From: Polaribacter batillariae
GTDB lineage: Bacteria; Bacteroidota; Bacteroidia; Flavobacteriales; Flavobacteriaceae
Direction of reading: 5' to 3'
NCBI RefSeq assembly: GCF_017498485.1
Contig: NZ_CP071795.1
Coordinates: forward strand, 2,356,001-2,420,000
DNA length: 64,000 nt
Position numbers and translations under genes: made by a program. Below are positions 1 to 8,801 of the stretch, piece after piece. How positions within the stretch are numbered: the stretch's first letter is position 1; each line of letters opens with the position of its first letter. The notes below the pieces were generated by a model that saw only the letters and a list, made by a program, of their open reading frames with translations, ran no database searches and was not told the DNA's origin.

Positions 1-58
1 CTAAAAAACCTCCCAAAGCGAGAGGTAATATTGTTTTTAAGGTTTTTTTAATGTTCAA
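1..58 (-). CDS. UPF0104 / lysylphosphatidylglycerol synthase-type membrane protein, N-terminal end only (partial)
   Basis: Only the first 19 or so codons lie in the window. Read on the minus strand from a TTG two bases after the panD stop, the frame gives N-I-K-K-T-L-K-T-I-L-P-L-A-L-G-G-F-L: a basic start running into a hydrophobic helix. In flavobacteria the gene after panD is usually an integral membrane protein of the UPF0104 / MprF flippase-like family that begins this way. The family call rests on this start and on gene order, so it is an inference. The gene would be co-transcribed with panC and panD. Confidence 0.5.
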   Translation of the reverse strand, partial: MNIKKTLKTILPLALGGFL

Positions 59-60
59 AA

Positions 61-411
61 CTAGGTAAGTGTATTGTCTTTTTCGTTTGGAAAAACCAGT
101 TGAGGTTTAAATGTTTTTGCTTGTTCTAAATCCATAAAAGCATACACGATTAAAATTAAAACGTCGCCAACGGCTACCAAACGCGAAGCAGCACCATTTA
201 GGGTAATTTCTCCACTGCCTCTTGGGCCTGGAATTGCGTAAGTTTCAAGACGATTTCCGTTATTGTTATTTACAATTTGTACACGTTCGCCTTCGATAAT
301 TCCTGCAGCATCCATTAAATCTTCATCTATGGTAATGCTTCCTATATAATTTAAATCGGCACCTGTAACTTTTACTCGGTGGATTTTAGATTTTACTACT
401 TGTACTAACAT
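61..411 (-). CDS. panD: Aspartate 1-decarboxylase
   Basis: Decarboxylates L-aspartate to beta-alanine, the precursor joined to pantoate by PanC on the way to coenzyme A; cytosolic. The 116-residue product has the normal family length. The self-cleavage site Gly24-Ser25 is visible in Y-I-G-S-I-T; Ser25 becomes the pyruvoyl cofactor. The conserved lysine near residue 9 and the N-G-A-A-S-R-L segment around residue 75 are also present. It lies 27 bases after panC on the same strand, so both beta-alanine production and its use are encoded by one transcript. Confidence 0.96.
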   Translation of the reverse strand: MLVQVVKSKIHRVKVTGADLNYIGSITIDEDLMDAAGIIEGERVQIVNNNNGNRLETYAIPGPRGSGEITLNGAASRLVAVGDVLILIVYAFMDLEQAKTFKPQLVFPNEKDNTLT

Positions 412-438
412 TGGGCAAAAATAGGTATTTTTTAGTTA

Positions 439-1287
439 TTAATTTTTTAAACGAATGTTATCAATCAATCTTATTTTTCCTGCGAATACTGCAATAAAAG
501 CACGGTATTTTTTATTAGATTCTTTTATTTGTGCGGTTTCTAATGTTTTTTCTTCGGCAATTGTAAAATATTCTAATTCTAATAGGGGTTGTTTTTTAAA
601 TTGATTTTCTACCCATTCGTTAATTTCAGAAACACTTTTCGTGCCAAATTTCTTTCGAACTTTTTTTAGTGTTTTAAAAATAAAAGGGGCAATTTCTCTT
701 TGCTCTTTTGATAATCGAACATTTCTAGAACTCATTGCCAAACCATCTTTTTCTCTAAAAATTGGGCAGCCTTTAATTTTAATGGCAAGGTTCTTTTTTT
801 TTACCATTTTTTTAATGATTTGCAATTGCTGAAAATCTTTTTGTCCGAAATAAGCTTTGTTGGGTTCAATAATTTCAAACAACGCGTTTACAATGGTTCC
901 TACACCATCGAAATGGCCTTCTCTAAATTTTCCTTCCATTTGGTGTTCTAAACCATCGAAAATAAACTTTTTAGAGACAATTTTATCGGCATAAATCTCT
1001 TCAACAGAAGGCGAAAATAACACATCACAAGAAACAGATTCTAATAATTTAATGTCGTTTTTTAAAGTTTTTGGGTATTTTTTAAGATCTTCTACATTAT
1101 CAAATTGGGTAGGATTTACAAAAATGCTTACTACAACAACATCGTTTTTTTCTTTTGCTTTCTTAATTAAAGACAAATGCCCCTTATGTAAAGCCCCCAT
1201 TGTTGGTACAAAACCAATGGATTTGTTTTTGTTTTTATATTCTAAAAGACAGTGTTTTAACGCTTTCTTGTCGTTGAATTTTTTCAT
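439..1287 (-). CDS. panC: Pantothenate synthetase
   Basis: ATP-dependent ligase joining pantoate and beta-alanine to form pantothenate; cytosolic. The 282-residue product is full length. The nucleotide-binding start F-V-P-T-M-G-A-L-H-K-G-H carries the HxGH signature at residues 34-37. The pantoate-site segment with F-V-N-P-T-Q-F follows at about 57, the G-Q-K-D-F-Q-Q motif at about 150, and the K-M-S-K-S equivalent is the A-M-S-S-R-N segment near 186. It is the first gene of a panC-panD-(UPF0104) operon. It diverges from the glycogen-synthase-like gene, and a TAATTTTG -7 element lies 24 bases before the ATG. Confidence 0.97.
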   Translation of the reverse strand: MKKFNDKKALKHCLLEYKNKNKSIGFVPTMGALHKGHLSLIKKAKEKNDVVVVSIFVNPTQFDNVEDLKKYPKTLKNDIKLLESVSCDVLFSPSVEEIYADKIVSKKFIFDGLEHQMEGKFREGHFDGVGTIVNALFEIIEPNKAYFGQKDFQQLQIIKKMVKKKNLAIKIKGCPIFREKDGLAMSSRNVRLSKEQREIAPFIFKTLKKVRKKFGTKSVSEINEWVENQFKKQPLLELEYFTIAEEKTLETAQIKESNKKYRAFIAVFAGKIRLIDNIRLKN

Positions 1288-1310
1288 TTTAAAAATCTTG
1301 ATAATCTCTG

Positions 1311-1318
1311 CAAAATTA
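1311..1318 (-). promoter_or_regulatory. -7 promoter element for panC-panD
   Basis: Reads TAATTTTG on the minus strand, matching the Bacteroidetes -7 consensus TAnnTTTG, 24 bases before the panC ATG. I see no clear TTTG -33 box at the expected 19-base spacing. Confidence 0.5.
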
Positions 1319-1350
1319 GCATTTTAACACGATATTTGCATATTAATTTG

Positions 1351-1358
1351 TACTTTTG
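1351..1358 (+). promoter_or_regulatory. -7 promoter element for the glycogen-synthase-like gene
   Basis: TACTTTTG matches TAnnTTTG and ends 27 bases before the ATG at 1386. An in-frame upstream start at 1356 would lie inside this box, which supports the ATG at 1386. No good -33 box is visible. Confidence 0.5.
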
Positions 1359-1385
1359 CGCATCTTACAAAAAGAGTTTGATTTA

Positions 1386-2195
1386 ATGAAGGACAAGAGA
1401 ATTTTATTTGTTTCCTCGGAAGTAGTACCCTACTTGCCAGAAACAGAATTATCGTCAACCGCTTTTAATGCTGCTAAAAACGCACATTCTAAAGGAGTAC
1501 AAACTAGAATTTTTATGCCAAGGTTTGGTGTTATTAACGAACGTAGGCATCAACTGCACGAAGTAATTCGTCTTTCTGGAATGAATTTGGTTGTAAACGA
1601 TATGGACATGCCACTAATTATTAAAGTAGCTTCCATACCCAAAGAAAGAATGCAAGTTTATTTTATCGATAACGAAGAATATTTTAAAAGAAAAGCCGTT
1701 TTTACAGATGAAGACGACCAACTTTTTCCAGATAACGACGAAAGAGCCATCTTTTTTGCAAAAGGAGTTATAGAAACTGTAAAAAAATTAAATTGGGCTC
1801 CAGATATTATTCACGTTCATGGATGGTTAGCCTCTTTATTACCTTTGTATTTAAAGGAATATTATAATGAAGAACCATTATTTACAGAAAGTAAAATAGT
1901 AACTTCTATTTACAACGATACTTTCGAGAATACTTTAAATGAAGAATTGGCAGATAAAATAAAGTTCGATTTAAAAGATGCTTCAAAAACAGCAACGATT
2001 AAAACGCCTAACCATACCAATATATTAAAAAGTGCCATTGAAAACTCTGACGCAGTTATTCATGGTAGTGAAACGATTTCCGAAGATTTATCTTCTTTTA
2101 TTAATGGAACAGACATTCCTGTATTAGAATTTCAATCGGAAAATTTTAAAGAAAGTTATTTAAATTTTTATGCTGATTTAATTTCAGCAAACTAA
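1386..2195 (+). CDS. Glycogen/starch synthase N-domain protein (GT5-like, no C-terminal domain)
   Basis: The 269-residue product begins K-R-I-L-F-V-S-S-E-V-V-P-Y and contains D-I-I-H-V-H-G-W near residue 140, both hallmarks of the N-terminal GT5 domain of glycogen synthase. A true glycogen synthase is about 470 residues and has a second Rossmann domain that binds ADP-glucose; this protein ends after the first. The usual KxGGL glucan-site motif is replaced by E-L-S-S-T near residue 17. Flavobacteria often carry this short form between panC and a DUF4270 gene. I infer a binding or regulatory role, or an altered transferase. The start was set at 1386 because an upstream alternative overlaps the -7 box. 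DUF4270 follows 8 bases on. Confidence 0.75.
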   Translation: MKDKRILFVSSEVVPYLPETELSSTAFNAAKNAHSKGVQTRIFMPRFGVINERRHQLHEVIRLSGMNLVVNDMDMPLIIKVASIPKERMQVYFIDNEEYFKRKAVFTDEDDQLFPDNDERAIFFAKGVIETVKKLNWAPDIIHVHGWLASLLPLYLKEYYNEEPLFTESKIVTSIYNDTFENTLNEELADKIKFDLKDASKTATIKTPNHTNILKSAIENSDAVIHGSETISEDLSSFINGTDIPVLEFQSENFKESYLNFYADLISAN

Positions 2196-2203
2196 ATTGT
2201 TAT

Positions 2204-3883
2204 ATGATTAAAAATAGTATTAGAAAAACAGCACAGGTAGGTGCGTTGTTTTTGGTATTCGCAGGTGTAATTTCTTGTGAAAATAATTTTACAGATATTG
2301 AAACAGGAGTTATAAGCAATACCAAATTTTCTACAGGACAAATTGAACTCGACTTAAAAATAAGCACCATAAATATAGAAAGTATTGTTGCAGACAATAT
2401 AGGACTACCTATTTTGCAGAACAATGCTAGACTTAATGTAGATTATTGGTTAGGAGTTTATAAAAACAAACATGCAAAAACAATAAAAGCTGGTTTTGTT
2501 TCTCAATTAAGGTTGCCTTCTGGTTTAAAAACAAGTGAGGTTATTAAAGATGGAGACACCATTTATAATTTAGATAAAGTGGTGTTAAAACTACCTTATA
2601 CAGCAACTTCTTTAGGTGCAAATTCTAGTGGAGTAGTTACTTATCGATTAGATTCTATTTTAGGAAACTCTTTAGCGGAAACAACTATTGAAGTATATCG
2701 AAATCCAACATTTTTAAATACTTTAAACCCTGCAAATCCTGCAAAACGGAATTCTTATGCATCTAATTTCGATTACAAAGAAACAGAGTTGTTATCTGAA
2801 GCTAAAGGTTTTTCTTATATACCTATGGCAAATAAAGATACTATTTTTAAATTTGATAGAATCGATAGAAGTATAGATGTAAATAGCACAGATTTTGTAA
2901 AAGATACTCTTAAAGTATTAAATAATACAAATGTTCCTGTTCCCTTTTTAGCAATTCCTTTAGATTTAGATAAAATGAAAACATCTTTTTGGGATAAATT
3001 TAACGATCCTGAATTTTCTTCTTCTCAAGAATTTCAAAATTATTTTAGAGGTATTATTTTAAAAGCAAAAGGAGAAGACGGAACGTTAGTGCCCTTTAAT
3101 TTGTCTCCAACATCACAAGCTTCTGTAGATTTTTTATATTCAAAAACAATTATAAAAGATAATAAAGTAGATAATGTTGTTAAAGAAAGTTACTCTTTTT
3201 CTTTCCTTGGCATTCAAAACAGTATCTACGAAGTGGACAATGTGGTTCCAACACCCGCAAATAGTTTTATAGTACAAGGTACTGCAGGAATTAAAGCAAA
3301 AATTGAAATTTTAGGTGTTAATTTATTAACATTAAAAGAAGACGATCCGTTTCTTGTCTATGCAGATAAAGATGTAGATAATAATAATTACCTCGATTTA
3401 AAAGAACTGGCATCTATTAAAGATGTTGCAAATAACGAATTAGGTTTTTTAATAAACGATGCAGATATAACTTTTATGGTAAATAATACATTAAGTTCAG
3501 ATGCAGATATTTTACCTCAAAGACTTTATTTGTATAAGAGTGAAGATAAAGGAAATAATGTTGTAAGATCTACACACATATCAGATTCTTATAGAGAAAC
3601 TGCGAGTTTTAGTGGTGTTTTATCTAAAACAGATGATGATGTTCCCGAAAAATACACCTTTAAAATAACAGATTACGTATCAGATTTATTAGATGGTTCA
3701 TCTACTGAGTTTACTCCACTGGTTTTAAAAGTTTTTAATACTACAGACAATCCTTTAATTACTGGATTTTTAAATGAAAATGTACTCGAATACAATTGGA
3801 ATCCGAGATCTGTTGTTTTATTTGACGAAAATTCAGATAAAAAAGCAAAATTAAAAATTTCATATACCAAGAAAAAAGAGTAA
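2204..3883 (+). CDS. DUF4270 family lipoprotein
   Basis: A 559-residue predicted lipoprotein: basic start, hydrophobic segment, then a lipobox ending V-I-S-C with Cys25. The body matches the general shape of DUF4270: a long beta-rich secreted protein of Bacteroidetes with no known biochemical role. Near the C-terminus is N-W-N-P-R-S-V-V-L-F, typical of this family. It follows the glycogen-synthase-like gene by 8 bases and precedes glmS by 36, a gene order common in Flavobacteriaceae. Acidic clusters such as D-K-D-V-D-N-N-N-Y-L-D (about residue 388) resemble a calcium-binding loop, which is only suggestive. Confidence 0.8.
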   Translation: MIKNSIRKTAQVGALFLVFAGVISCENNFTDIETGVISNTKFSTGQIELDLKISTINIESIVADNIGLPILQNNARLNVDYWLGVYKNKHAKTIKAGFVSQLRLPSGLKTSEVIKDGDTIYNLDKVVLKLPYTATSLGANSSGVVTYRLDSILGNSLAETTIEVYRNPTFLNTLNPANPAKRNSYASNFDYKETELLSEAKGFSYIPMANKDTIFKFDRIDRSIDVNSTDFVKDTLKVLNNTNVPVPFLAIPLDLDKMKTSFWDKFNDPEFSSSQEFQNYFRGIILKAKGEDGTLVPFNLSPTSQASVDFLYSKTIIKDNKVDNVVKESYSFSFLGIQNSIYEVDNVVPTPANSFIVQGTAGIKAKIEILGVNLLTLKEDDPFLVYADKDVDNNNYLDLKELASIKDVANNELGFLINDADITFMVNNTLSSDADILPQRLYLYKSEDKGNNVVRSTHISDSYRETASFSGVLSKTDDDVPEKYTFKITDYVSDLLDGSSTEFTPLVLKVFNTTDNPLITGFLNENVLEYNWNPRSVVLFDENSDKKAKLKISYTKKKE

Positions 3884-3919
3884 CTTTCCTCCTGCTAATA
3901 ACTTACTTAATAAAAAAAT

Positions 3920-5776
3920 ATGTGTGGAATCACAGGTTACATAGGCTTTAGAGACGCCTATCCAATCGTTATTAACGGTTTAAAAAGACTAGAGTATAGA
4001 GGGTATGATAGTGCAGGAATAATGATGTACGATGGAGATAAAATCCATCTATCTAAAACAAAAGGTAAAGTTTCTGACTTAGAACTTATCACAGAAAAAG
4101 AACAAGAAAGAAAAAAGGGAAACATTGGAATGGGCCATACACGTTGGGCAACACATGGTGTACCAAATGATGTAAATTCGCACCCTCATTTCTCTCAAAC
4201 TGGAGATTTGGTAATTGTTCATAACGGAATTATCGAAAATTACGATACTTTACGAAAAGAATTAATTACAAGAGGTTACACTTTTAAAAGTGATACAGAT
4301 ACAGAAGTTCTTGTAAATTTAATTGAAGAAGTAAAAAAACAAGAAGGCTGTAAATTAGGCAAAGCCGTTCAATTAGCTTTAAACAACGTAATTGGAGCTT
4401 ATGCAATTGCTGTTTTCGATAAAACCAAACCCAACGAAATTATTGTTGCACGTTTAGGAAGCCCTATTGCTATTGGAGTTGGTAAAGATAATTCAGAGTT
4501 TTTTGTAGCCTCAGATGCCTCCCCATTTATAGAATATACCAAAGATGCCATTTATTTAGAAGATGAAGAAATGGCGATTATCAAATTAGATAAAGGAATT
4601 AAAGTTCGTAAAATTAATGACGATTCTTTAGTGGACGCAAACATTCAAGAATTGCAATTAAGTTTAGAGCAGATAGAAAAAGGTGGTTACGACCATTTTA
4701 TGTTAAAAGAAATTCACGAGCAACCAAAAGCAATTACAGATACCTATCGTGGAAGACTGTTGGCAAACGAAGGCATTATAAGAATGGCAGGTATAGACGA
4801 CCATATGAACAAATTCTTAAATGCAGAAAGAATTATAATTGTAGCCTGTGGTACTTCTTGGCACGCAGGTTTGGTGGGCGAATATTTAATTGAAGAATTT
4901 GCAAGAATTCCTGTTGAGGTCGAATATGCCTCTGAATTTAGATATAGAAACCCTATTGTAACCTCTAAAGATATTGTAATTGCCATTTCTCAATCTGGAG
5001 AAACTGCAGATACTTTAGCCGCTATAAAACTAGCAAAATCGAAAGGTGCGTTTGTTTTTGGTGTATGTAATGTTGTTGGTTCTTCTATTGCAAGAGAAAC
5101 AGATGCAGGCGCATACACACACGCAGGCCCAGAAATTGGAGTGGCATCTACCAAAGCTTTTACAACACAAATTACAGTTTTAACATTATTAGCTTTAAAA
5201 TTGGCTTCAAAAAAAGGACAACTTTCTAAACCAGAACTTAGAAGTTACCTTCAACAAATGCAGTTAATACCTAATAAAGTAGAAGAATTATTAAAAATAG
5301 ATACTAAAGTTAAAAAAATTGCGGCAGTTTATAAAGATGCTCCAAATTGTTTATATTTAGGTAGAGGTTTTAATTTTCCAGTAGCTTTAGAAGGAGCGTT
5401 AAAGTTAAAAGAAATCTCTTATATTCATGCAGAAGGTTATCCTGCCGCAGAAATGAAACACGGTCCAATTGCATTAATAGACGAAAATATGCCAATTTTT
5501 GTAATTGCCACAAACAAAGGGCATTACGAAAAAGTAGTGAGTAACATTCAAGAAATTAAATCGAGAGCAGGAAAAATTATTGCAATTGTTACAGAAGGAG
5601 ACACACAAGTAAAGGAAATTGCAGACCATGTAATTGAAATTCCAGAAACAGAAGAAGCATTTACACCTCTTTTAACCACAATTCCTCTACAACTACTTTC
5701 TTACCACATTGCAGTAATGTTAGGTAAAAATGTAGATCAGCCAAGAAACTTAGCAAAATCGGTTACTGTAGAGTAA
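3920..5776 (+). CDS. glmS: Glutamine--fructose-6-phosphate aminotransferase (isomerizing)
   Basis: Makes glucosamine-6-phosphate from fructose-6-phosphate and glutamine, the first committed step to UDP-GlcNAc for peptidoglycan and LPS. The 618-residue length is normal. The N-terminal nucleophile Cys2 is in M-C-G-I-T-G-Y-I-G, and G-H-T-R-W-A-T-H-G and H-N-G-I-I-E-N (glutaminase domain) follow. Two SIS sugar-isomerase domains occupy about 290-600, with C-G-T-S-W-H-A and S-Q-S-G-E-T-A-D-T-L. The C-terminus P-R-N-L-A-K-S-V-T-V-E is the conserved tail. The start is fixed by the catalytic Cys2. Confidence 0.98.
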   Translation: MCGITGYIGFRDAYPIVINGLKRLEYRGYDSAGIMMYDGDKIHLSKTKGKVSDLELITEKEQERKKGNIGMGHTRWATHGVPNDVNSHPHFSQTGDLVIVHNGIIENYDTLRKELITRGYTFKSDTDTEVLVNLIEEVKKQEGCKLGKAVQLALNNVIGAYAIAVFDKTKPNEIIVARLGSPIAIGVGKDNSEFFVASDASPFIEYTKDAIYLEDEEMAIIKLDKGIKVRKINDDSLVDANIQELQLSLEQIEKGGYDHFMLKEIHEQPKAITDTYRGRLLANEGIIRMAGIDDHMNKFLNAERIIIVACGTSWHAGLVGEYLIEEFARIPVEVEYASEFRYRNPIVTSKDIVIAISQSGETADTLAAIKLAKSKGAFVFGVCNVVGSSIARETDAGAYTHAGPEIGVASTKAFTTQITVLTLLALKLASKKGQLSKPELRSYLQQMQLIPNKVEELLKIDTKVKKIAAVYKDAPNCLYLGRGFNFPVALEGALKLKEISYIHAEGYPAAEMKHGPIALIDENMPIFVIATNKGHYEKVVSNIQEIKSRAGKIIAIVTEGDTQVKEIADHVIEIPETEEAFTPLLTTIPLQLLSYHIAVMLGKNVDQPRNLAKSVTVE

Positions 5777-5806
5777 TTTTTTGTAACTACGATACACTTA
5801 AAGAAT

Positions 5807-5974
5807 CGGTCTCGAAAGTAAATTTAACTGTTCATTTTTAGCATTACTAAAATCAAAATATATTTTAATTGAAAGTAGCTAACGAAGTTATCGAAAAATC
5901 TAAAGTATTGAAATTCAATAAATAAGATTTCTCCATTACCGTCGAAATAACAAATTTTAATACTTTCGAGACCG
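5807..5974. repeat. Palindrome-ended intergenic repeat, copy 1 (MITE/REP-like)
   Basis: A 168-base element bounded by a perfect 14-base inverted repeat: CGGTCTCGAAAGTA at 5807-5820 and its exact complement at 5961-5974. It fills the gap between the convergent glmS and TonB genes. On the minus strand it contains GTTATTTCGA - 8 bases - GAGAAATCT (5924-5951). The same core is at 28133-28160 and, in variant form, in leuS at 60710-60736. The internal block 5840-5870 is also found identically at 39005-39035. It has no coding potential and may serve as a bidirectional terminator. Confidence 0.75.
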
Positions 5975-5983
5975 CTTCTTTTT

Positions 5984-6715
5984 TTACTGTCTTACCTCAA
6001 AAGTTATTGGAATACTATAACTAACACCTACAGCTCTTCCTCTTTGTTTGCCTGGAGTCATTTTGGGCAAAGAGCTAATAATAGAAACAACTTCTGTTTC
6101 TAATACTTTGTGAGGTGCTCTTGCCTTTACATCAGAAACTTTACCATTTTGATCTACTCTAAAAACAACAAATATTTTCTTTTTACCTTCGCTTAAACCA
6201 AGTTCTGTAGCTAAATTTACATTAAATTTAGACCCAAAATATTCAGTTATTTTTTTTGTGAAACAATCTTTAAGTTCTTTGTTATTTCCTTTGCATCCTG
6301 GGTAAATAGGCACTTTTTCAATTAAAATAAAAGGAATATCTTCTACAATTTCTTCGGCTTCTTCTACTTCTACAATATCTCTTACTTCAACAGTAACAGC
6401 GTCGCTTTCGTCTGTTTCTGTAGATTCCATTATAGACTCTTCAATTTTTAAATCGTCTTGTACAATATTTATTTTCTCTATCACAGTAGGAATATTTTTT
6501 GGAGGCGCAGTTATAACTTTAATTTGAACGATAGGAATATCTTCCTTTATTTCGTCAGTCATATGAATTGTAGCTAAACTTTTAACATTGTTATTGTCGA
6601 ACGATTTATGTTCCATTAAACTATAAACAATAAAAAGTGTAAGTACCAATCCTAATTCGAAAAATATTTTGCTAAATTTTTCTAATTGTGCCCTTGGGTA
6701 TTTTTTAATTTGCAT
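5984..6715 (-). CDS. Energy transducer TonB (paralog A)
   Basis: A 243-residue inner-membrane protein that would pass proton-motive energy to outer-membrane receptors. It has one transmembrane helix at about 18-36, an acidic, valine/glutamate-rich periplasmic linker, and a TonB C-terminal domain at about 130-243 (P-I-Y-P-G-C-K-G, then V-F-R-V-D-Q-N-G-K-V and P-I-T-F-E-V). It is a clear paralog of the TonB at 15035: both start with a basic segment, L-E-K-F-S, and a helix ending E-H. The linker has few proline-lysine repeats, unlike classical TonB. No exbB/exbD lies nearby. Confidence 0.88.
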   Translation of the reverse strand: MQIKKYPRAQLEKFSKIFFELGLVLTLFIVYSLMEHKSFDNNNVKSLATIHMTDEIKEDIPIVQIKVITAPPKNIPTVIEKINIVQDDLKIEESIMESTETDESDAVTVEVRDIVEVEEAEEIVEDIPFILIEKVPIYPGCKGNNKELKDCFTKKITEYFGSKFNVNLATELGLSEGKKKIFVVFRVDQNGKVSDVKARAPHKVLETEVVSIISSLPKMTPGKQRGRAVGVSYSIPITFEVRQ

Positions 6716-6854
6716 AACATTTAGTTTACGTTAAAAAAAATAATAGGCTATGTAAAATAGTCGTCAATTATATAATGATAGTAAAAACGTACTATCAAGG
6801 TAAATAAGTCACTATAAATTTACGATGTTAAAAGGTGTTAAAATATGATTTAAA

Positions 6855-7460
6855 TCATATTTTGTCGTGCACTTTTGTGTGGTTATTATGGTTCCAAAGT
6901 GTTAGAATATCTGTAGCAACAGAAGCGCCACTTCCAGCAGCAATTGCAAACTGGCTGCGCCAACCAGCAATGGTGCCACAACAATACAATCCGTTTTTTA
7001 TAAAATGGTTATTGTTTTTTAGCTGAATTCTATCTTTTTCTGGATTCGATTTTTTATGAGGAATTAAAAATGCCTCCAAACCCTTTATAGTAAAAGGTTT
7101 CGAGTAATTTAAAGCAACAACAACAATTTTAGAATGGTAAATTTTTTTATTTGTTGTAATTTTAAAACCATCGTTAATTTCTTCAACAGCCCCTACCTTT
7201 TCGTTTTCAATTTGAGAAATATGAGAATATAGTGTAGATAGTTGAGCTTTGCCTTCAATTAAAACATCGCTTCCTAGTTTGCTAGGCGTTAGCCCTAAAA
7301 CATTGTTAAACAAAGCATTTTGTAAGTGAGAGGCTTTTTGATGCATTACAATACCAATATTTTTGTCGGCAGCAAAAGCTTTATTTTTGGCAGAACCTAA
7401 AACGAGCGCACACTGCATTCCAGAAACACCACCTCCAATAATTAAAGCATCAAAATTCAT
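6855..7460 (-). CDS. Short FAD/NAD(P)-dependent oxidoreductase
   Basis: The 201-residue product starts M-N-F-D-A-L-I-I-G-G-G-V-S-G, an FAD-binding Rossmann fold, and ends with C-C-G-T-I-A-G-W and A-A-G-S-G-A-S-V-A, like the second FAD motif of thioredoxin-reductase-type enzymes. It lacks the middle NAD domain and the redox CxxC pair, so it is not a thioredoxin reductase. Substrate unknown. The ATG at 7460 was chosen over an in-frame TTG at 7469 because it lies one base after the marC stop and the fold starts there. It is probably co-transcribed with marC. Confidence 0.75.
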   Translation of the reverse strand: MNFDALIIGGGVSGMQCALVLGSAKNKAFAADKNIGIVMHQKASHLQNALFNNVLGLTPSKLGSDVLIEGKAQLSTLYSHISQIENEKVGAVEEINDGFKITTNKKIYHSKIVVVALNYSKPFTIKGLEAFLIPHKKSNPEKDRIQLKNNNHFIKNGLYCCGTIAGWRSQFAIAAGSGASVATDILTLWNHNNHTKVHDKI

Positions 7461-7461
7461 A

Positions 7462-8046
7462 CTAGGCAAATAACATTTTTATATTAGCAGCGAACAATTT
7501 TACAGCAATGGCTAGTAAAACAACACCAAATACTTTTCTAATAATTTGTATTCCTGTTGGGCCAATTAAACGCTCTATTTTCGAAGATGTTTTTAGTACA
7601 ATATAAATTACAATTACGTTTAAAAGTACGGCTATAATTATATTTTCAATAGAAAATTCTGCACGTAAAGAAAGCAGTGTTGTTAAACTTCCTGGACCTG
7701 CAATTAAAGGAAAAGCCAAAGGAAAAACAGTGGCCGTAATTGTTCCAGAATTTCCATCTTCTTTATAAAGTGTAATTCCTAAAATCATTTCTAGCGCAAT
7801 AAAAAACAAAATAAAAGAACCAGCAACAGCAAAAGAATTTACATCAATACCAATTAAACTTAATAAACTTTGTCCTAAAAACAAAAAGAAAACCATAATT
7901 ACACCAGCAATTAAAGATGCTTTTTCAGACTGAATATGCCCTGCTTTTTTACGTAAATCGATAATAATTGGAATGTTACCTATAATGTCGATTACCGCAA
8001 ACAATACCATAAATGCAGTTAATATTTCTTTTGGATTAAAATTCAT
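7462..8046 (-). CDS. MarC family integral membrane protein
   Basis: A 194-residue protein with about six hydrophobic helices and the family features F-A-V-I-D-I-I-G-N-I-P near the start and F-P-L-A-F-P-L-I-A-G-P-G near residue 105. MarC/UPF0056 proteins are inner-membrane proteins once linked to multiple antibiotic resistance; that link has been questioned and the transported substrate is unknown. The length is normal. It is the first gene of a two-gene unit with the small FAD oxidoreductase. Confidence 0.88.
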   Translation of the reverse strand: MNFNPKEILTAFMVLFAVIDIIGNIPIIIDLRKKAGHIQSEKASLIAGVIMVFFLFLGQSLLSLIGIDVNSFAVAGSFILFFIALEMILGITLYKEDGNSGTITATVFPLAFPLIAGPGSLTTLLSLRAEFSIENIIIAVLLNVIVIYIVLKTSSKIERLIGPTGIQIIRKVFGVVLLAIAVKLFAANIKMLFA

Positions 8047-8068
8047 CTCTTTTTTTTAAAATTTTTTG

Positions 8069-8076
8069 CAAAATTA
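8069..8076 (-). promoter_or_regulatory. -7 promoter element for marC
   Basis: TAATTTTG on the minus strand, 23 bases before the marC ATG, matching TAnnTTTG. No convincing -33 box. Confidence 0.45.
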
Positions 8077-8122
8077 GTTAACTAACTCTAGTAAAGTGTA
8101 AAATTAAAGAAAAAAAAACACC

Positions 8123-8130
8123 TATTTTTG
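8123..8130 (+). promoter_or_regulatory. -7 element immediately upstream of the DUF3109 gene (leaderless start likely)
   Basis: TATTTTTG matches TAnnTTTG and ends only four bases before the ATG at 8135. A start site a few bases after the -7 box would put the ATG at or near the 5' end of the mRNA. Confidence 0.5.
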
Positions 8131-8134
8131 TAGC

Positions 8135-8704
8135 ATGTTTCAGTTAGGAAAAACAATTGTATCAGAAGATATTATCGAAAAAGACTTTGTATGCAATTTA
8201 TCTGCATGCAAAGGGGCTTGCTGTATAGATGGCGAAGCTGGTGCACCTTTAGACGAAGAGGAAACCAAAATTTTAGAAGAAATTTATCCGAAAGTAAAAC
8301 CTTTTTTGCGCAAAGAAGGTATTGCAGTTCTCGAAAAAGAAGGCACTTGGGTAACCAGTGAATGGGACGAATTAGAAACGCCACTAATTAATGGAAAAGA
8401 TTGTGCGTATGTTATTTTCGATGAAAGAAAAACGGCACTTTGTGGCATCGAAGAAGCTTACAATTCTGGAGAAATCGACTGGAAAAAGCCAGTTTCTTGC
8501 CATTTATACCCAATTAGAGTAAAAGATTATAGCGAATTTGCGGCTGTAAATTACCACAAGTGGGAAATTTGTGATGACGCATGCTCTTTAGGAAAAGAAT
8601 TGCAAGTGCCTGTTTACAAGTTTGTAAAACAAGCTTTGGTTCGTAAATTTGGACAAAATTGGTACGACGAATTAGAAAAAGTTGCAGAAAAGCATTTGGA
8701 GTAA
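8135..8704 (+). CDS. DUF3109 family cysteine-rich protein
   Basis: A 189-residue protein with nine or more cysteines in family-typical places: C-N-L-S-A-C-K-G-A-C-C near residue 23, T-A-L-C-G-I near 109, P-V-S-C-H-L-Y-P-I-R near 129 and C-D-D-A-C near 150. DUF3109 is related to the YkgJ-type cysteine-cluster proteins, thought to bind zinc or an iron-sulphur cluster; the function is unknown. It is found widely in Bacteroidetes. It stands alone, divergent from marC, and the start is supported by the -7 element just upstream. Confidence 0.85.
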   Translation: MFQLGKTIVSEDIIEKDFVCNLSACKGACCIDGEAGAPLDEEETKILEEIYPKVKPFLRKEGIAVLEKEGTWVTSEWDELETPLINGKDCAYVIFDERKTALCGIEEAYNSGEIDWKKPVSCHLYPIRVKDYSEFAAVNYHKWEICDDACSLGKELQVPVYKFVKQALVRKFGQNWYDELEKVAEKHLE

Positions 8705-8801
8705 TTTTTTAAGTAAAAATAAAAAAACGCTTAAACTTATAGATAAAAGAGTTCTAAAAAATAATTTTATTACTTTTAAAGAGATATTATAAAATACTCT
8801 T

